Below, one piece after another: positions 28,535 to 40,034 of a DNA stretch of 64,000 nucleotides. The DNA is from Dyella_B humi (GTDB taxonomy: Bacteria; Pseudomonadota; Gammaproteobacteria; Xanthomonadales; Rhodanobacteraceae). The position numbers were made by a program, and so were the translations under genes. Under the pieces are notes generated by a model. It saw only the letters and a list, made by a program, of their open reading frames with translations. It was not told the DNA's origin and made no database searches. The stretch is taken from positions 434,001 through 498,000 of the forward strand of contig NZ_JADIKI010000022.1 in the NCBI RefSeq assembly GCF_044904605.1, given 5' to 3'. Within the stretch, counting starts at the first letter, position 1, and every line of letters starts with the position of its first letter.

Positions 28535-30001
28535 TCAGTTACGCGCAAGCTTTGGATGTAGGTAGGCGCGATAACGCCACAGATCAGCGATCACAATGCC
28601 AAAGGTGGTGATCGTCGCTGCGGGCACGAACGGGAAATCACCGATGTCGTGCATTTGAGAAAGTGCTCTGAGGACTGGAATAGCGATGAAGAAGAGAGCG
28701 GGCATCATTGAGCCAATACGGATTGATGCCTTGCTTGCCTTTATTGTCCGACGACGAAACTTGCGCACGGCCAAGATGAAGCTCAGTGCTACTACCCAGC
28801 CCGCGAAAGCCATTGCGCCAGTTTCATACAACATGAATCCAAAGGCGCTCAGGCCGGGTATGGAAAGCCGACGAAGCCACGGCTTGCGGGAAGGTGCGGA
28901 TTCCGGTTGTCCTTGCCATTGATCGAACCACGCAAAGCATGCGAACAGCGGCCATAGTGCGAAAATTATTGCGCCGGCGCTGGCGGAGGTACTGATGGTA
29001 CTTATCCATTCCTCTTCCGTTAGCGGCCTGCCCATACTGTCCATCATCAATATGCCGAAAAGACCTAGCGCACACACTAGTGCTGCAAGAACTGAGCGCA
29101 GCGAGCCAATGATGAAGCGCTGTGTGGTCATAGTGAGGCCGGATGCCGCTGCGCGATACCAAAAAAACGCATGTTCACGATCAATCGACGGCGGCAGCTC
29201 ATCGAAGCTACCTTGGCCAAGAAGCGTGTGAACTAAGTGGCCGACCTCGCGAACTCGACCAAACTGCAACGCTACTCCTAGCGCGCGCAACCATGTTCGA
29301 GGTTTTTGGAGCAGTGCGATATCTTTCCCCAGCGAAGTGACGTCGGGATAACTTTTCCACGTCATGCCGATTCGTTGTGCTAGCTCGCGATGATTGCCGG
29401 GACGTATTTCCCACAATGTTCGCTGTCGAGTACGCAGCGCCTGGACCGCGACAGGATTGACGCCGGAAAGCACGTGATCCAGATCGAAGAAGCGTAGTAA
29501 GGCATCCATGCATTCGGCGGACATCGCCTGCGGCTGCTGGAATAGGTGGTTCAGCACCCGGTGTCCTGCTTGCTGCTTGATCTGGATGGACCAGAATTCC
29601 TGACGCGCATGCAGCCAGAGTGACAGGTTATCGCCGTTTTTTGCTTCCGCCGCAGCACGAATGACTTCATTTGTCAGCGCGTCAAGATTGACTGGGGGCG
29701 CAGCCACCATTGTGACGCTCGACTGCGCGAATATCGTTTGTGATGAAGGCTGCGAGGTAGATTTAGATGCGGAAAGTGATTCGATTGCCTCTTGTGTTTC
29801 GGTGGTAACCGGAAGGGTAGGGGACGCTGGCGATCGGGCATTCACTTGCGCCAACACCATCTTGTACGCCGCATGCAGCCGCTGAAACGCTTCCGGATCG
29901 TCATCCGGGCGTGTAGTACGTAGCATGCGCGCATAGGCTCGCTTGACGTCGGCTACCTCCGCATCCGGCCTGAGCCCGAGCAGTTCGAAGGCCCAGTTCA
30001 A
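28535..30001 (-). CDS. Membrane J-domain protein, HscC partner
   Basis: 488 residues. N-terminal J-like domain (residues 1-50: WAFELLGLRPDAEVADVKRAYARMLRTTRPDDDPEAFQRLHAAY), in which the usual HPD tripeptide is RPD. The centre is a soluble helical region of about 250 residues. The C-terminal third has about five membrane helices (LAALVCALGLFGILMM; AGAIIFALWPLFACF; AFAGWVVALSFILAV; ALFFIAIPVL; ITTFGIVIADLW). It overlaps the hscC gene by 4 nt, so the two are translationally coupled, as are HscC and DjlB/C-type partners in enterics. Confidence 0.85.
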   Translation of the reverse strand: MNWAFELLGLRPDAEVADVKRAYARMLRTTRPDDDPEAFQRLHAAYKMVLAQVNARSPASPTLPVTTETQEAIESLSASKSTSQPSSQTIFAQSSVTMVAAPPVNLDALTNEVIRAAAEAKNGDNLSLWLHARQEFWSIQIKQQAGHRVLNHLFQQPQAMSAECMDALLRFFDLDHVLSGVNPVAVQALRTRQRTLWEIRPGNHRELAQRIGMTWKSYPDVTSLGKDIALLQKPRTWLRALGVALQFGRVREVGHLVHTLLGQGSFDELPPSIDREHAFFWYRAAASGLTMTTQRFIIGSLRSVLAALVCALGLFGILMMDSMGRPLTEEEWISTISTSASAGAIIFALWPLFACFAWFDQWQGQPESAPSRKPWLRRLSIPGLSAFGFMLYETGAMAFAGWVVALSFILAVRKFRRRTIKASKASIRIGSMMPALFFIAIPVLRALSQMHDIGDFPFVPAATITTFGIVIADLWRYRAYLHPKLARN

Positions 30002-31689
30002 ACCTGTGCCTCCAGCGAATCCAGTGCATTGCCGAAGTTTTCGCGGTGTTCCAGGATCAATCGTTCATCTTGTGTTTCCAATATCTGCCGGAAGTGGCTG
30101 ATCCATTGCTGTAGCACCTGCCGCGCGGAGAGGTGCTCCTCGAACAAACGCTCCGCGCGTGCGAGCAGGGCGATGTTTTCCTGCTTGGCGCGCGGGTGAA
30201 TCTTCAGCTCTGACAAGGCAGCCAGCCGGGCGCGAATTTCCTGTTCGCTGAGCAGGCCGGGGTTCTGCTGCAACATCAGCTCATGACGAATGCCGCTGGC
30301 CTTGGGTGTGGCCTCTACTTGCAGCACGCCATTGATGTCATAAGTGAAGCGCACTACCACTTCGTTCTTGGCGATGGGCAGGGTCGGATTGAGGGCGATC
30401 TCCAGTTCACCTAGCTTGATGTTGTTTTCTACCATCGGGTTTTCGCCCTGGTAGATCTTCAATGAGAGCTTGGCCTGGTGTTCGGCCAGTGGGTAGTAAC
30501 TGCTTTCGCGGCTGATAGGCACCACGCTGTTGCGCTGAATGACCGGAGAGAACAAGCCGTTCTGCACATGCCCCTGCGCATCGCGCTGGCCCACTTCCAC
30601 ACCCAGCGTATAGGGACATACGTCGGTGAGGATGATTTCTTCCAGCTTCGCATTGCGGCTTTTCAGGCCCGACGCAACACAGGCGCCGAGCGCAATGGCT
30701 TCATCAGGATTCACATGACGCAGCGGCAACTTGCCGAACATGCGCGCGATCAGGCGCGATACAAGCGGCATGCGGCTGGCGCCGCCAACCAGCACGATTT
30801 CATCGAGCTGATCAGGGCGTAGCCTGGCATCGCGCAAGGCGCGCTCCAGCGGCATGCGCATACGCTGCATCAAGGGTTCGGCGATATGCAGGAAACGATC
30901 CTGTTCGATGCGCCACTTGATCTCATGCTTGCCCACCTGGCATTCCAGGTTCATTTCCGGCTGCTGGCTCAGGCTGCGCTTGACCAGTTCCAGGCGACGC
31001 CGCAGCAGGCCTCGTTCGATCGGCGAGAAATCGTCCGTGCGCAGCTCGAGATCGGTGAGGCAGGCGGTTTGCAGGGCATCGAGAAAATCCTCGCCACCAA
31101 GATAATTGTCGCCAGCGCTGGCATGGACCTCGACTACGCCTTCGAACATTTCCAACACTGATACGTCGAACGTGCCGCCGCCCAGATCGAACACGAGGAA
31201 GCGGCTACCTTCTTTGCGATCCTGTAGACCATAGGCGAGGGCAGCGGCGGTGGGCTCGTTGATCAGCCGCTCTACCTTGATGCCAGCGAGTTCGCCGGCA
31301 GCACGCGTGGCTTTGCGCTGCGCATCGGAGAAATACGCGGGCACGCTGATCACTGCTTCCCGAATTTTTTCGCCCAGCGCGGCTTCGGCATCGGCCAGCA
31401 GTGCGCGCAGCACTAGCGCGGAAAGTTCCTCGGGACGAAAACTACGCTGTCCGAGCTGCACCTCGCGCGCGGTGCCCATCCAACGTTTGAACGCGGCGAC
31501 GCTGACATTGGGATGGCTGATCAGGCGATCGCGAGCGGCCGCACCGACCAGCATGTGCCCGTCATCGTCCACGCTGATGACGGAAGGTGTGAGGTATTCG
31601 CCCAGTGCGTTGCGGAAGAGTTGTGGTCCCTCTTCGCCGTAATAGCCGATCAGCGAGTGCGTGGTGCCGAGGTCGATGCCGACGATCAT
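29998..31689 (-). CDS. hscC: Hsp70-family chaperone HscC
   Basis: 563 residues, shorter than DnaK (about 640) as is usual for HscC. MIVGIDLGTTHSLIGYYGEEGPQ and the ATPase segments VPAYFSDAQRKATRAAGELAG, VFDLGGGTFDVSVLE and VGGASRMPLV are intact. A shortened substrate-binding part follows. HscC is an Hsp70 with specialised J partners and a poorly known client set; the coupled membrane J-protein suggests action near the inner membrane. No grpE or dnaK genes lie nearby. Confidence 0.92.
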   Translation of the reverse strand: MIVGIDLGTTHSLIGYYGEEGPQLFRNALGEYLTPSVISVDDDGHMLVGAAARDRLISHPNVSVAAFKRWMGTAREVQLGQRSFRPEELSALVLRALLADAEAALGEKIREAVISVPAYFSDAQRKATRAAGELAGIKVERLINEPTAAALAYGLQDRKEGSRFLVFDLGGGTFDVSVLEMFEGVVEVHASAGDNYLGGEDFLDALQTACLTDLELRTDDFSPIERGLLRRRLELVKRSLSQQPEMNLECQVGKHEIKWRIEQDRFLHIAEPLMQRMRMPLERALRDARLRPDQLDEIVLVGGASRMPLVSRLIARMFGKLPLRHVNPDEAIALGACVASGLKSRNAKLEEIILTDVCPYTLGVEVGQRDAQGHVQNGLFSPVIQRNSVVPISRESSYYPLAEHQAKLSLKIYQGENPMVENNIKLGELEIALNPTLPIAKNEVVVRFTYDINGVLQVEATPKASGIRHELMLQQNPGLLSEQEIRARLAALSELKIHPRAKQENIALLARAERLFEEHLSARQVLQQWISHFRQILETQDERLILEHRENFGNALDSLEAQV

Positions 31690-31721
31690 GTTTTCTTGCC
31701 CCTGAACTTCCTTGAAAACGT

Positions 31722-31756
31722 CCCCTTACCCCCCCTCTCCCAGAGGGGAGAGGGAG
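31722..31756. repeat. CCCTCTCC-type palindrome
   Basis: CCCTTACCCCCCCTCTCC...GGGGAGAGGGAG, a single copy of the palindrome family in the gap between liuB and hscC. Confidence 0.7.
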
Positions 31757-31764
31757 CACACATG

Positions 31765-33372
<1,608 letters not shown>

Positions 33373-33443
33373 GGTTTCCTGCTTGGGACCGTCTGGCAAA
33401 CCGTGGATGATAACGGGCCGTGCCATCCATCTGTACCGCCCAT

Positions 33444-33474
33444 AAAAAAACCGGCCGCCAGATGGCGGCCGGTT
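33444..33474 (-). terminator. Rho-independent terminator of the lipoprotein gene
   Basis: AACCGGCCGCC / GGCGGCCGGTT stem with a 4-nt loop, followed on the - strand by seven T. Placed 22 nt after the Ala-rich lipoprotein stop; it isolates that gene from liuB. Confidence 0.88.
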
Positions 33475-33495
33475 GGATGGAGCCCGAACGAAGGA

Positions 33496-33858
33496 TTAGT
33501 TACCCTTCGAAGCGTCCTTCGCTGCGGTAGCGGCCGACTTGGCAGCGTCGGCGGCCTTGTCGGCAGCCTGCGAAGCGTCGGCAGCAGCGCTCTTCATCGC
33601 ATCGCCGGCAGCCGGAGCAGCGGCGGTGGAAGCCGGAGCAGCAGCCGGAGCGGCAGCGGTGGAAGCCGGAGCAGCAGCCGGGGTAGCAGCGGTGGAAGCA
33701 GCGGCAGCCTTCTGAGCCTGGTCAGCAGCCTGAGTAGCTGCCTGCTGGGCCTGATCAGCCGACTTCTGCGCGTCCTGCGCGCCTTCCTGTGCGCCGTTGC
33801 TGCAAGCCGCCAGCAGCGCGACAAGCGCGGAGGCGAGAAGGGTACGCGTGAACTTCAT
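33496..33858 (-). CDS. Ala-rich lipoprotein
   Basis: 120 residues from MKFTRTLLA with AGGAGATCCACC as a strong ribosome binding site. Lipobox LLAACS gives a lipidated Cys at residue 20. The mature chain is almost only Ala, Lys, Gln, Ser and Pro: helical AQKSADQAQQAATQAADQAQKAA, then two or three STAAAPAAAPA-type repeats, then AADKAADAAKSAATAAKDA. It resembles Lpp-like or coiled-coil envelope lipoproteins in composition, but no family is certain. Own terminator; probably highly expressed. Confidence 0.85.
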   Translation of the reverse strand: MKFTRTLLASALVALLAACSNGAQEGAQDAQKSADQAQQAATQAADQAQKAAAASTAATPAAAPASTAAAPAAAPASTAAAPAAGDAMKSAAADASQAADKAADAAKSAATAAKDASKGN

Positions 33859-34008
33859 GGTGGATCTCCTTAGCCGTGGAATGCCAATTGGCGGGGGTAT
33901 TAATAGCGCTTTCACGTTTACGGCGCTACCGGTTTCTACAAACAACTTTTATGCCGCATTAAACCAGGCCGGGGCCTACACCCCGGCCGGAAGTACGAAA
34001 GCGAGTAC

Positions 34009-35193
34009 TTAGTCCAAACGTTCCACGGCAATGGCGGTAGCTTCGCCGCCGCCGATGCACAGTGCCGCAACGCCGCGACGCAGACCACGAGTTTGCAGGG
34101 CATTGAGCAAAGTTACCACTAGGCGCGCACCGCTGGCACCGATCGGATGACCAAGCGCGCAGGCGCCGCCGTTGACGTTCAGCTTGTCGTGCGAGATGCC
34201 CAGCTCGCGCATCGGTGCCATGGCCACCACGGCAAAGGCTTCGTTGACTTCGAACAGATCGACGTCGCCCACCTTCCAGCCGGCTTTGTCGAGCACTTTG
34301 CTGATCGCTCCCACCGGTGCGGTGGTGAACCATTCCGGTTCCTGCGAGTGCGTGGCATGGGAGACGATGCGCGCCAGCGGCTTGACGCCACGTGCCTTGG
34401 CGTCATCGGCCGACAGCAGGACGAGCGCTGCCGCACCGTCAGAGATGCTCGACGAGCTGGCTGCGGTGATGGTGCCGTTCTCTTTGCGGAAGGCAGGCTT
34501 GAGCGTGGGAACCTTGCTGATGTCGGAACGACCCGGCTGCTCGTCGGTATCGACCTGCACGTCGCCCTTCCTGCCGGCTACGGTCACCGGGACGATTTCG
34601 CCAGCGAAAGCGCCGGAGGCCTGCGCGGCTTGAGCGCGCCTCACCGATTCGATGGCGAAGGCATCCTGTTCCTCGCGGCTGAAATGGTACTTGTCGGCGC
34701 ACAATTCACCGAACACACCCATCGCCTTGCCGTCATAAGGGTTGGTCAGGCCGTCCCAGGCCATGTGGTCGACCAGCTTGCCATCGCCGTAGCGGATGCC
34801 GCCGCGGGCGTTAACCATGTGCGGTGCGTTGGTCATCGATTCCATGCCGCCCGCTACCACCACATCGGCTGAGCCGGCCTTGATCAGGTCATGCGCCAGC
34901 ATGATGGCCTTCATGCCCGAGCCGCACACTTTGTTGACGGTGGTGGCGCCGGTGGCGGGGGGCAGGTCAGCCTGCAGGGCGGCCTGGCGGGCAGGGGCTT
35001 GGCCGAGGTTGGCCGGCAGCACGCAGCCCATGATCACTTCGCTCACATCCTTGGCGGCGATACCGGATTGCTCCAGCGCGGCGCGAATGGCGGTGGCGCC
35101 CAGCGTGGGGGTGGGAACACCGGTGAATTGGCCGAGAAAGGAGCCGATGGCAGTGCGCTTGGCAGCGGCGATGACAATGCTGACGTCCGACAT
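34009..35193 (-). CDS. Acetyl-CoA C-acetyltransferase (thiolase)
   Basis: 394 residues. Catalytic Cys in KVCGSGMKA, then NVNGGACALGHPIGASGARL and LCIGGGEATAIAVE with the second Cys. Degradative or biosynthetic acetoacetyl-CoA thiolase. In this neighbourhood it would split acetoacetyl-CoA arising from the HMG-CoA lyase product. It shares a 200-nt divergent gap with the autotransporter gene. Confidence 0.93.
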   Translation of the reverse strand: MSDVSIVIAAAKRTAIGSFLGQFTGVPTPTLGATAIRAALEQSGIAAKDVSEVIMGCVLPANLGQAPARQAALQADLPPATGATTVNKVCGSGMKAIMLAHDLIKAGSADVVVAGGMESMTNAPHMVNARGGIRYGDGKLVDHMAWDGLTNPYDGKAMGVFGELCADKYHFSREEQDAFAIESVRRAQAAQASGAFAGEIVPVTVAGRKGDVQVDTDEQPGRSDISKVPTLKPAFRKENGTITAASSSSISDGAAALVLLSADDAKARGVKPLARIVSHATHSQEPEWFTTAPVGAISKVLDKAGWKVGDVDLFEVNEAFAVVAMAPMRELGISHDKLNVNGGACALGHPIGASGARLVVTLLNALQTRGLRRGVAALCIGGGEATAIAVERLD

Positions 35194-35393
35194 GGGGATC
35201 TCCGAGGGAGCTTTTAGGCGCGTGGCGCCAAGGAAGGAATTTGCGAATTATCGCAGTCCGCGATGCTTTGCAGCAAATCGACGTTTTTCGTGAGAAATAA
35301 CGCATTCGCCACTCTCGCAATCTTACAAACCAAGCGAATAAGCTATGGGCAAATGCCGCTATTGGGAGTGGTGGCATTTACACGTGATTCGGG

Positions 35394-38300
35394 ATGAAAT
35401 TCAGCCACTGGGTGAGGAATATGGCTACGGGGATGATGGCTTGGCGCCGCCGTGAAGTTGCGCTGTTGATTTCTCTTGCGTTGGGTTTGAGTGCCTGTGG
35501 GGGAGGGGGTGGCAACAGCAATGTGCGGGCTTCGTCGACAACGCCGACACCCACGCCTACCCCGTCGCCGTCACCGGCGCCTTCTCCATCGCCAAGCTCG
35601 AATTTGCCGCAACCGCCGATCGACGCGCAGCTTTCGCTGACGAATACCTATGCGGCGCACAGCCAGGGCTACACCGGCGCAGGCGTCACCATCGGTGTGG
35701 TGGACAGCGGCATCATGCGTTCGAACCCGACGGTGTCCGGACGCGTGACCAACGAACTGATCTACGTCGATCCCACCACCAACAACACCGCGGTCGATGA
35801 TGTGGTCGGCCATGGTACGTGGGTGTCGGAGATCGCGGCAGGCACGTCGTTCGCGCAGTTCCCGGGCGGCATTGCGCCGGGTGCCAGCCTGGTTTCTGCA
35901 CGCATCATCGACGATAACTCGCCGGACGATAACGGCTCGAGCCCGCCCACGCAGGTAACCACCACGGATGCCACCTTCCTGCAACAGGTGAATCAAAGCT
36001 TGATCACCAATGGCGTAAAGGTGATGAACAATTCCTGGGGCGGCATTTCGTGGGATACCACAAACGCGTCCCTCAACCAGGCATTCGATACTGCCTATAC
36101 TCCCTTCGTGAAGAACGGTGGCCTGGTGGTGTTCGCGGCCGGAAATGATTCAACCGCCAATCCAAGCACCATCGCCTCGCTGCCCACGGTTGCGGCGGAC
36201 AGCAGTCTGCAGAAGGGATGGCTGGTAGCGGTGGCACTCAACAGCAACAGCCCGACGCAGTTGGAGAGCTATTCGAACAAGTGCGGTATCGCGATGAACT
36301 ACTGCCTGGCTGCACCGGGCGACGTGATCGCGTTGGACAAGAACACTACGTCGAGCACTACCAATCCCACTTACTACATCATCGAAGGCACTTCGTTCGC
36401 GGCGCCTGAAGTGTCGGGTGCCGCAGCACTGGTGTGGCAAGCGTATCCGTATTTCAGCAACGACTTGGTGCGACAGACCTTGCTCGGCACGGCCACGCCG
36501 CTAGGTGGTTCGCAACCGAATCCCACATTCGGCTATGGCGCGTTGAATGTGGGTGCGGCAGTGAACGGGCCAGAGCAGTTCAATTGGGGTGATGTCGAGG
36601 TGGGTTTTACCGGTACCTCGAGTTGGAACAATCCCATTTCCGGCGTGGGTGGTTTGATCTTGGATGGTCCTGGCACGCTCAATCTGACCAAGGCCTCCAC
36701 ATATCTTGGAAATACCACGGTCAACGGCGGTACGTTGAATGCGGTTTCGCTGCTGTCAGGTCCAACTTCTACAGTCACTGTAAACAACGGTACGCTCAAT
36801 GCTGGATCGGTATTCTCAGGCAGCACGGTAGTGAGCGGCGGCAGCTTGAATGCAACCACCTCGCTAGGCGTGAACACGGATATCGAGATGAGCGGCGGCA
36901 GTTTGAATTCGCCGCAGGTAACAGCGAACCTCACGACTGTGAATGGGGGAACGTTGAATACCATCTCGCTGGTTTCGAACGTCAATATCGGCTCCGCGGG
37001 AACGGTGGCATTCACTGGAAGTTCTGGCAACCTGATTCCACTCATTTCTGGCAATGTAACGAGCCAGGGCACGTTGATAGTCGGTAGCACCAATCTCAGC
37101 ATGACGGGCAATTACACCCAGAACGGAGGCCGTCTGGCGGTGCCGTTGGGCTCGGCCATGCAAGTGACCGGCAACGTCACGCTGCAAAATAGTCCGCAGC
37201 TTTACGTGTATGGCGCCAATTCAGGTTATGTCGTCAATTCGCACACCGTCGTGCTATCGGCCACCCAAAGTTTTGCCGGCACCTTCAATCCCACGGTGGG
37301 CACACCTACCTCCGTAACCTTGCAGGCGTCTATGGGTTATGACGCCAATGACGCTTATCTGAACGTACAGCAGGTCAATCTCACGAAAATTACTGGCCTG
37401 CCTTATTCCGCTGCTACGTATGCGGCGGCGACGCAACTGCAAAGCGCATTCAATACTATCAACAGCGCGATCACGAGCGGCTCCTCTGCGCAGGCTTTGC
37501 CCAGCAGTTTCGTCAGCGGCGCGGCAAGCATTCAGCAAGCGCAAACCACCGCAGCACTGCAGCAATCGTTGAACAGCCTCTCCGGCCAGATGTATGCCGC
37601 CAGCGCAGCGATGACTTTCGAAGCGATCGACGCCGACACCCGCGCATTGTCCGATCGCTTCGATAGTCTGCTCGATAATCCACAGGCCTTCGATCGTAAG
37701 CATGACTTCCAGAGCTGGTCGCAGAACCTGGGCTACCAGGGTAGTTTCTCGCGCAGCGGTTACGACAGCCTGGGCTTCCAGCTCAACGGCAGCATGGTGG
37801 GTGGCGATCGCATGCTCGGCAACAGCGGCATCGTTGGTTATGCGATCAGCCATAGCCAGGGGTTAGGCAACTTGCAGCAGAGCGCCGATCAAGGTTTCAG
37901 TCGCGCACTGGAAGGTATGATCTACGGCGGCTTCGTGCAAGGGAACTGGTACACGATGGGCCGCTTCGGTGTGGGCAGCGACTGGCAAAACACGCGCCGC
38001 GAATTGCTGCTAGGCAATCAATATGCTGGCGTAGGCAGCGTCAGCAACGGTCGCTACGAAGTGGCTTATAGCGAAAGCGGATATCGCTTCAACGTCGGCA
38101 ACTGGAAGCTCACACCGTATGCTGATCTGGAGTACGCCGACGTTCAGCGCGACGGCTTCAACGAACTCGGCGGCGACGGTTTCGGCTTGACGTCCAACAC
38201 GCAAAGCATTCAGCGCTTGCAGGCGGGTTTCGGTCTACGTGGTGCGCGTCAATGGCTGATGGCCAATGGCAGCAGCTTGAGCCTGCGTGCACGCCTGCTC

Positions 38301-38531
38301 TGGCAGGATGCCTTCGCCATGCGTGGCGTATTGCCGAATGCCAGCTTCTCGGCGCTGCAGCAGTTTACGCCGATCAACGGCATCGGCCTGTCGCGCTACG
38401 GTGGCATCGCGGGCGTATCGCTCGATTGGCGTTTCTCGCCGCGAGCGAATCTATCGGTAGGCGTCGATGAATACGAAGCACAGCGCGCGCATGCGACGAT
38501 GGGGACGTTCAATTACAGTTTGCACTTCTAA
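35394..38531 (+). CDS. Subtilisin-family (S8) autotransporter with lipobox
   Basis: 1045 residues. The N-terminus has a signal with lipobox LSAC (Cys about 35), then a Gly stretch and a proline-rich linker (TPTPTPTPSPSP, about 50-70). The S8 protease domain spans about 85-390 with Asp in VVDSGI (D104), His in GHGTWV (H140), Asn in AAGND (N251) and Ser in GTSFAAP (S334). Residues about 400-640 form beta-helix-like NGGTLN repeats. The C-terminal beta-barrel of about 280 residues ends in YSLHF. This layout matches NalP and SphB1, lipid-anchored autotransporter proteases that process other surface proteins. Promoter must lie in 35194-35393. Confidence 0.93.
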   Translation: MKFSHWVRNMATGMMAWRRREVALLISLALGLSACGGGGGNSNVRASSTTPTPTPTPSPSPAPSPSPSSNLPQPPIDAQLSLTNTYAAHSQGYTGAGVTIGVVDSGIMRSNPTVSGRVTNELIYVDPTTNNTAVDDVVGHGTWVSEIAAGTSFAQFPGGIAPGASLVSARIIDDNSPDDNGSSPPTQVTTTDATFLQQVNQSLITNGVKVMNNSWGGISWDTTNASLNQAFDTAYTPFVKNGGLVVFAAGNDSTANPSTIASLPTVAADSSLQKGWLVAVALNSNSPTQLESYSNKCGIAMNYCLAAPGDVIALDKNTTSSTTNPTYYIIEGTSFAAPEVSGAAALVWQAYPYFSNDLVRQTLLGTATPLGGSQPNPTFGYGALNVGAAVNGPEQFNWGDVEVGFTGTSSWNNPISGVGGLILDGPGTLNLTKASTYLGNTTVNGGTLNAVSLLSGPTSTVTVNNGTLNAGSVFSGSTVVSGGSLNATTSLGVNTDIEMSGGSLNSPQVTANLTTVNGGTLNTISLVSNVNIGSAGTVAFTGSSGNLIPLISGNVTSQGTLIVGSTNLSMTGNYTQNGGRLAVPLGSAMQVTGNVTLQNSPQLYVYGANSGYVVNSHTVVLSATQSFAGTFNPTVGTPTSVTLQASMGYDANDAYLNVQQVNLTKITGLPYSAATYAAATQLQSAFNTINSAITSGSSAQALPSSFVSGAASIQQAQTTAALQQSLNSLSGQMYAASAAMTFEAIDADTRALSDRFDSLLDNPQAFDRKHDFQSWSQNLGYQGSFSRSGYDSLGFQLNGSMVGGDRMLGNSGIVGYAISHSQGLGNLQQSADQGFSRALEGMIYGGFVQGNWYTMGRFGVGSDWQNTRRELLLGNQYAGVGSVSNGRYEVAYSESGYRFNVGNWKLTPYADLEYADVQRDGFNELGGDGFGLTSNTQSIQRLQAGFGLRGARQWLMANGSSLSLRARLLWQDAFAMRGVLPNASFSALQQFTPINGIGLSRYGGIAGVSLDWRFSPRANLSVGVDEYEAQRAHATMGTFNYSLHF

Positions 38532-38563
38532 GTGTCTGCTCTGGCAAACGACAGCGTCGACAA

Positions 38564-38597
38564 GGCCGTCATTCCCGCGAAAGCGGGAATGACGGCC
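38564..38597. repeat. CGTCATTCCCGC REP hairpin
   Basis: Perfect palindrome GGCCGTCATTCCCGC / GCGGGAATGACGGCC with a short loop, between the convergent autotransporter and liuA genes. Could stop transcription from both sides. Confidence 0.85.
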
Positions 38598-38634
38598 TTG
38601 TGTAGTTATGGGCTAGAAATAGGAGGGCGGTGGG

Positions 38635-39792
38635 TCACTGTCTTCCGTGAAACAACTCTCGCCCGATCAGCATGCGGCGAATTTCATTCGTCCCCGCGCC
38701 AATTTCGTATAGCTTTGCATCGCGCAGCAAACGCCCGGTCGGATATTCGTTGATGTAGCCATTGCCGCCCAGCGTCTGGATTGCTTCCAGCGCCACCTGC
38801 ACCGCATTCTGCGACGCATTGAGCAGACATGCCGCGGGATCGATACGCGACTTCACGCCCGCATCGAATTCCTTCGCCACCATGTAGGCAAAGCCGCGCG
38901 AACTCTGCAGCTTGGTATACATGTCGGCGATCTTCGCCTGCATCACGCCGAAGGTGCCGATCGGCGCGTTGAACTGCTTGCGCTCGCGGGCATAGGGCAG
39001 GGCGATATCCAGCGCCGCTTGCATCAGCCCGATCGGGCCGCCGGAAAGTACCAGGCGCTCGGTATCCAGGCCGCTCATCAGCACGCGCACGCCTTCGTTC
39101 ACTTCACCCACGATGTTCTCGGCAGGAATCTCACAGTTCTCGAACACCAGCTCGCAAGTATTGGAGCCTCGCATCCCAAGCTTGTCCAGCTTCTGCGCGG
39201 TGCTGAAACCCTTCATGCCTTTTTCGACGATAAAGGCGGTCATGCAGCGGCTGCCCACGTTGCGTGGCGCGGTACGCATGTAGACCAGCAGTACATCCGC
39301 GTCGGGGCCGTTGGTGATCCACATCTTCGAACCGTTGGCCACCCATACATCGCCATGCTGTTCGGCGCGGCAGGTCATCGAGCCAACCACGTCAGAACCC
39401 GCACCGGGTTCGCTCATCGCCAGCGCGCCCACGTATTCACCGGTGCACAGCTTGGGAATGTACTTAAGGCGCTGCGTCTCGTTGCCGTTATGGAAGATGT
39501 TCTGCACGCAGAGGTTAGAGTGCGCGCCATAGGAAAGGCCCACCGAACCGGATGCGCGAGAGATTTCCTCCATCGCCACCATGTGTGCGAGAAAACCCAT
39601 GCCGCTGCCGCCATATTCATCCGGTACGGTGATGCCGAGCAACCCCATATCACCCATCTTGCGCCACAGATCATGCGGAAACAGATTGTCGTGGTCGATA
39701 TGGTTGGCGCGCGGCGCGATCTCCTTTTCCGCGAACGCAGAAACGCTTTCGCGCAACAGGTCGATCTCTTCACCGAGCGGGAACGGACGCAT
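38635..39792 (-). CDS. liuA: Isovaleryl-CoA dehydrogenase
   Basis: 385 residues, acyl-CoA dehydrogenase fold. The C-terminal YEIGAGTNEIRRMLIGRELF has Gly at the position of the catalytic Glu of medium-chain enzymes, as expected in isovaleryl-CoA dehydrogenases, which use a Glu earlier in the chain. GSMTCRAE and QTLGGNGYINEYPTGRLLRD also fit. First enzyme specific to leucine degradation, FAD-dependent, passing electrons to ETF. Confidence 0.93.
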   Translation of the reverse strand: MRPFPLGEEIDLLRESVSAFAEKEIAPRANHIDHDNLFPHDLWRKMGDMGLLGITVPDEYGGSGMGFLAHMVAMEEISRASGSVGLSYGAHSNLCVQNIFHNGNETQRLKYIPKLCTGEYVGALAMSEPGAGSDVVGSMTCRAEQHGDVWVANGSKMWITNGPDADVLLVYMRTAPRNVGSRCMTAFIVEKGMKGFSTAQKLDKLGMRGSNTCELVFENCEIPAENIVGEVNEGVRVLMSGLDTERLVLSGGPIGLMQAALDIALPYARERKQFNAPIGTFGVMQAKIADMYTKLQSSRGFAYMVAKEFDAGVKSRIDPAACLLNASQNAVQVALEAIQTLGGNGYINEYPTGRLLRDAKLYEIGAGTNEIRRMLIGRELFHGRQ

Positions 39793-39881
39793 GACGAACT
39801 CCTGGGGAAGGGGGTTTCAGTGCAGGAATTGTAGCGCAGCGCGCTTTCCAGGCCCTGACGCGGCGCAGCGTATTGTCACGA

Positions 39882-39993
39882 GGCCGTCATTCCCGCGAAA
39901 GCGGGAGTCGATTTTGCTCTGATGCAAAAAGCGAAAATGGATTGACCAGCTTCGCTGTTGAAAAGCGCTTCCGCTTTCGCGGGAATGACGGCC
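39882..39993. repeat. CGTCATTCCCGC REP doublet
   Basis: Two inverted REP units, GGCCGTCATTCCCGCGAAAGCGGGA at 39882 and its inverse ending GCGGGAATGACGGCC at 39993, around about 60 nt. The doublet occupies most of the gap upstream of liuA. Confidence 0.85.
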
Positions 39994-40034
39994 ATGGGGA
40001 TTACACCGCTGCGAGCAGAGGGGGGAGCGGTGCG

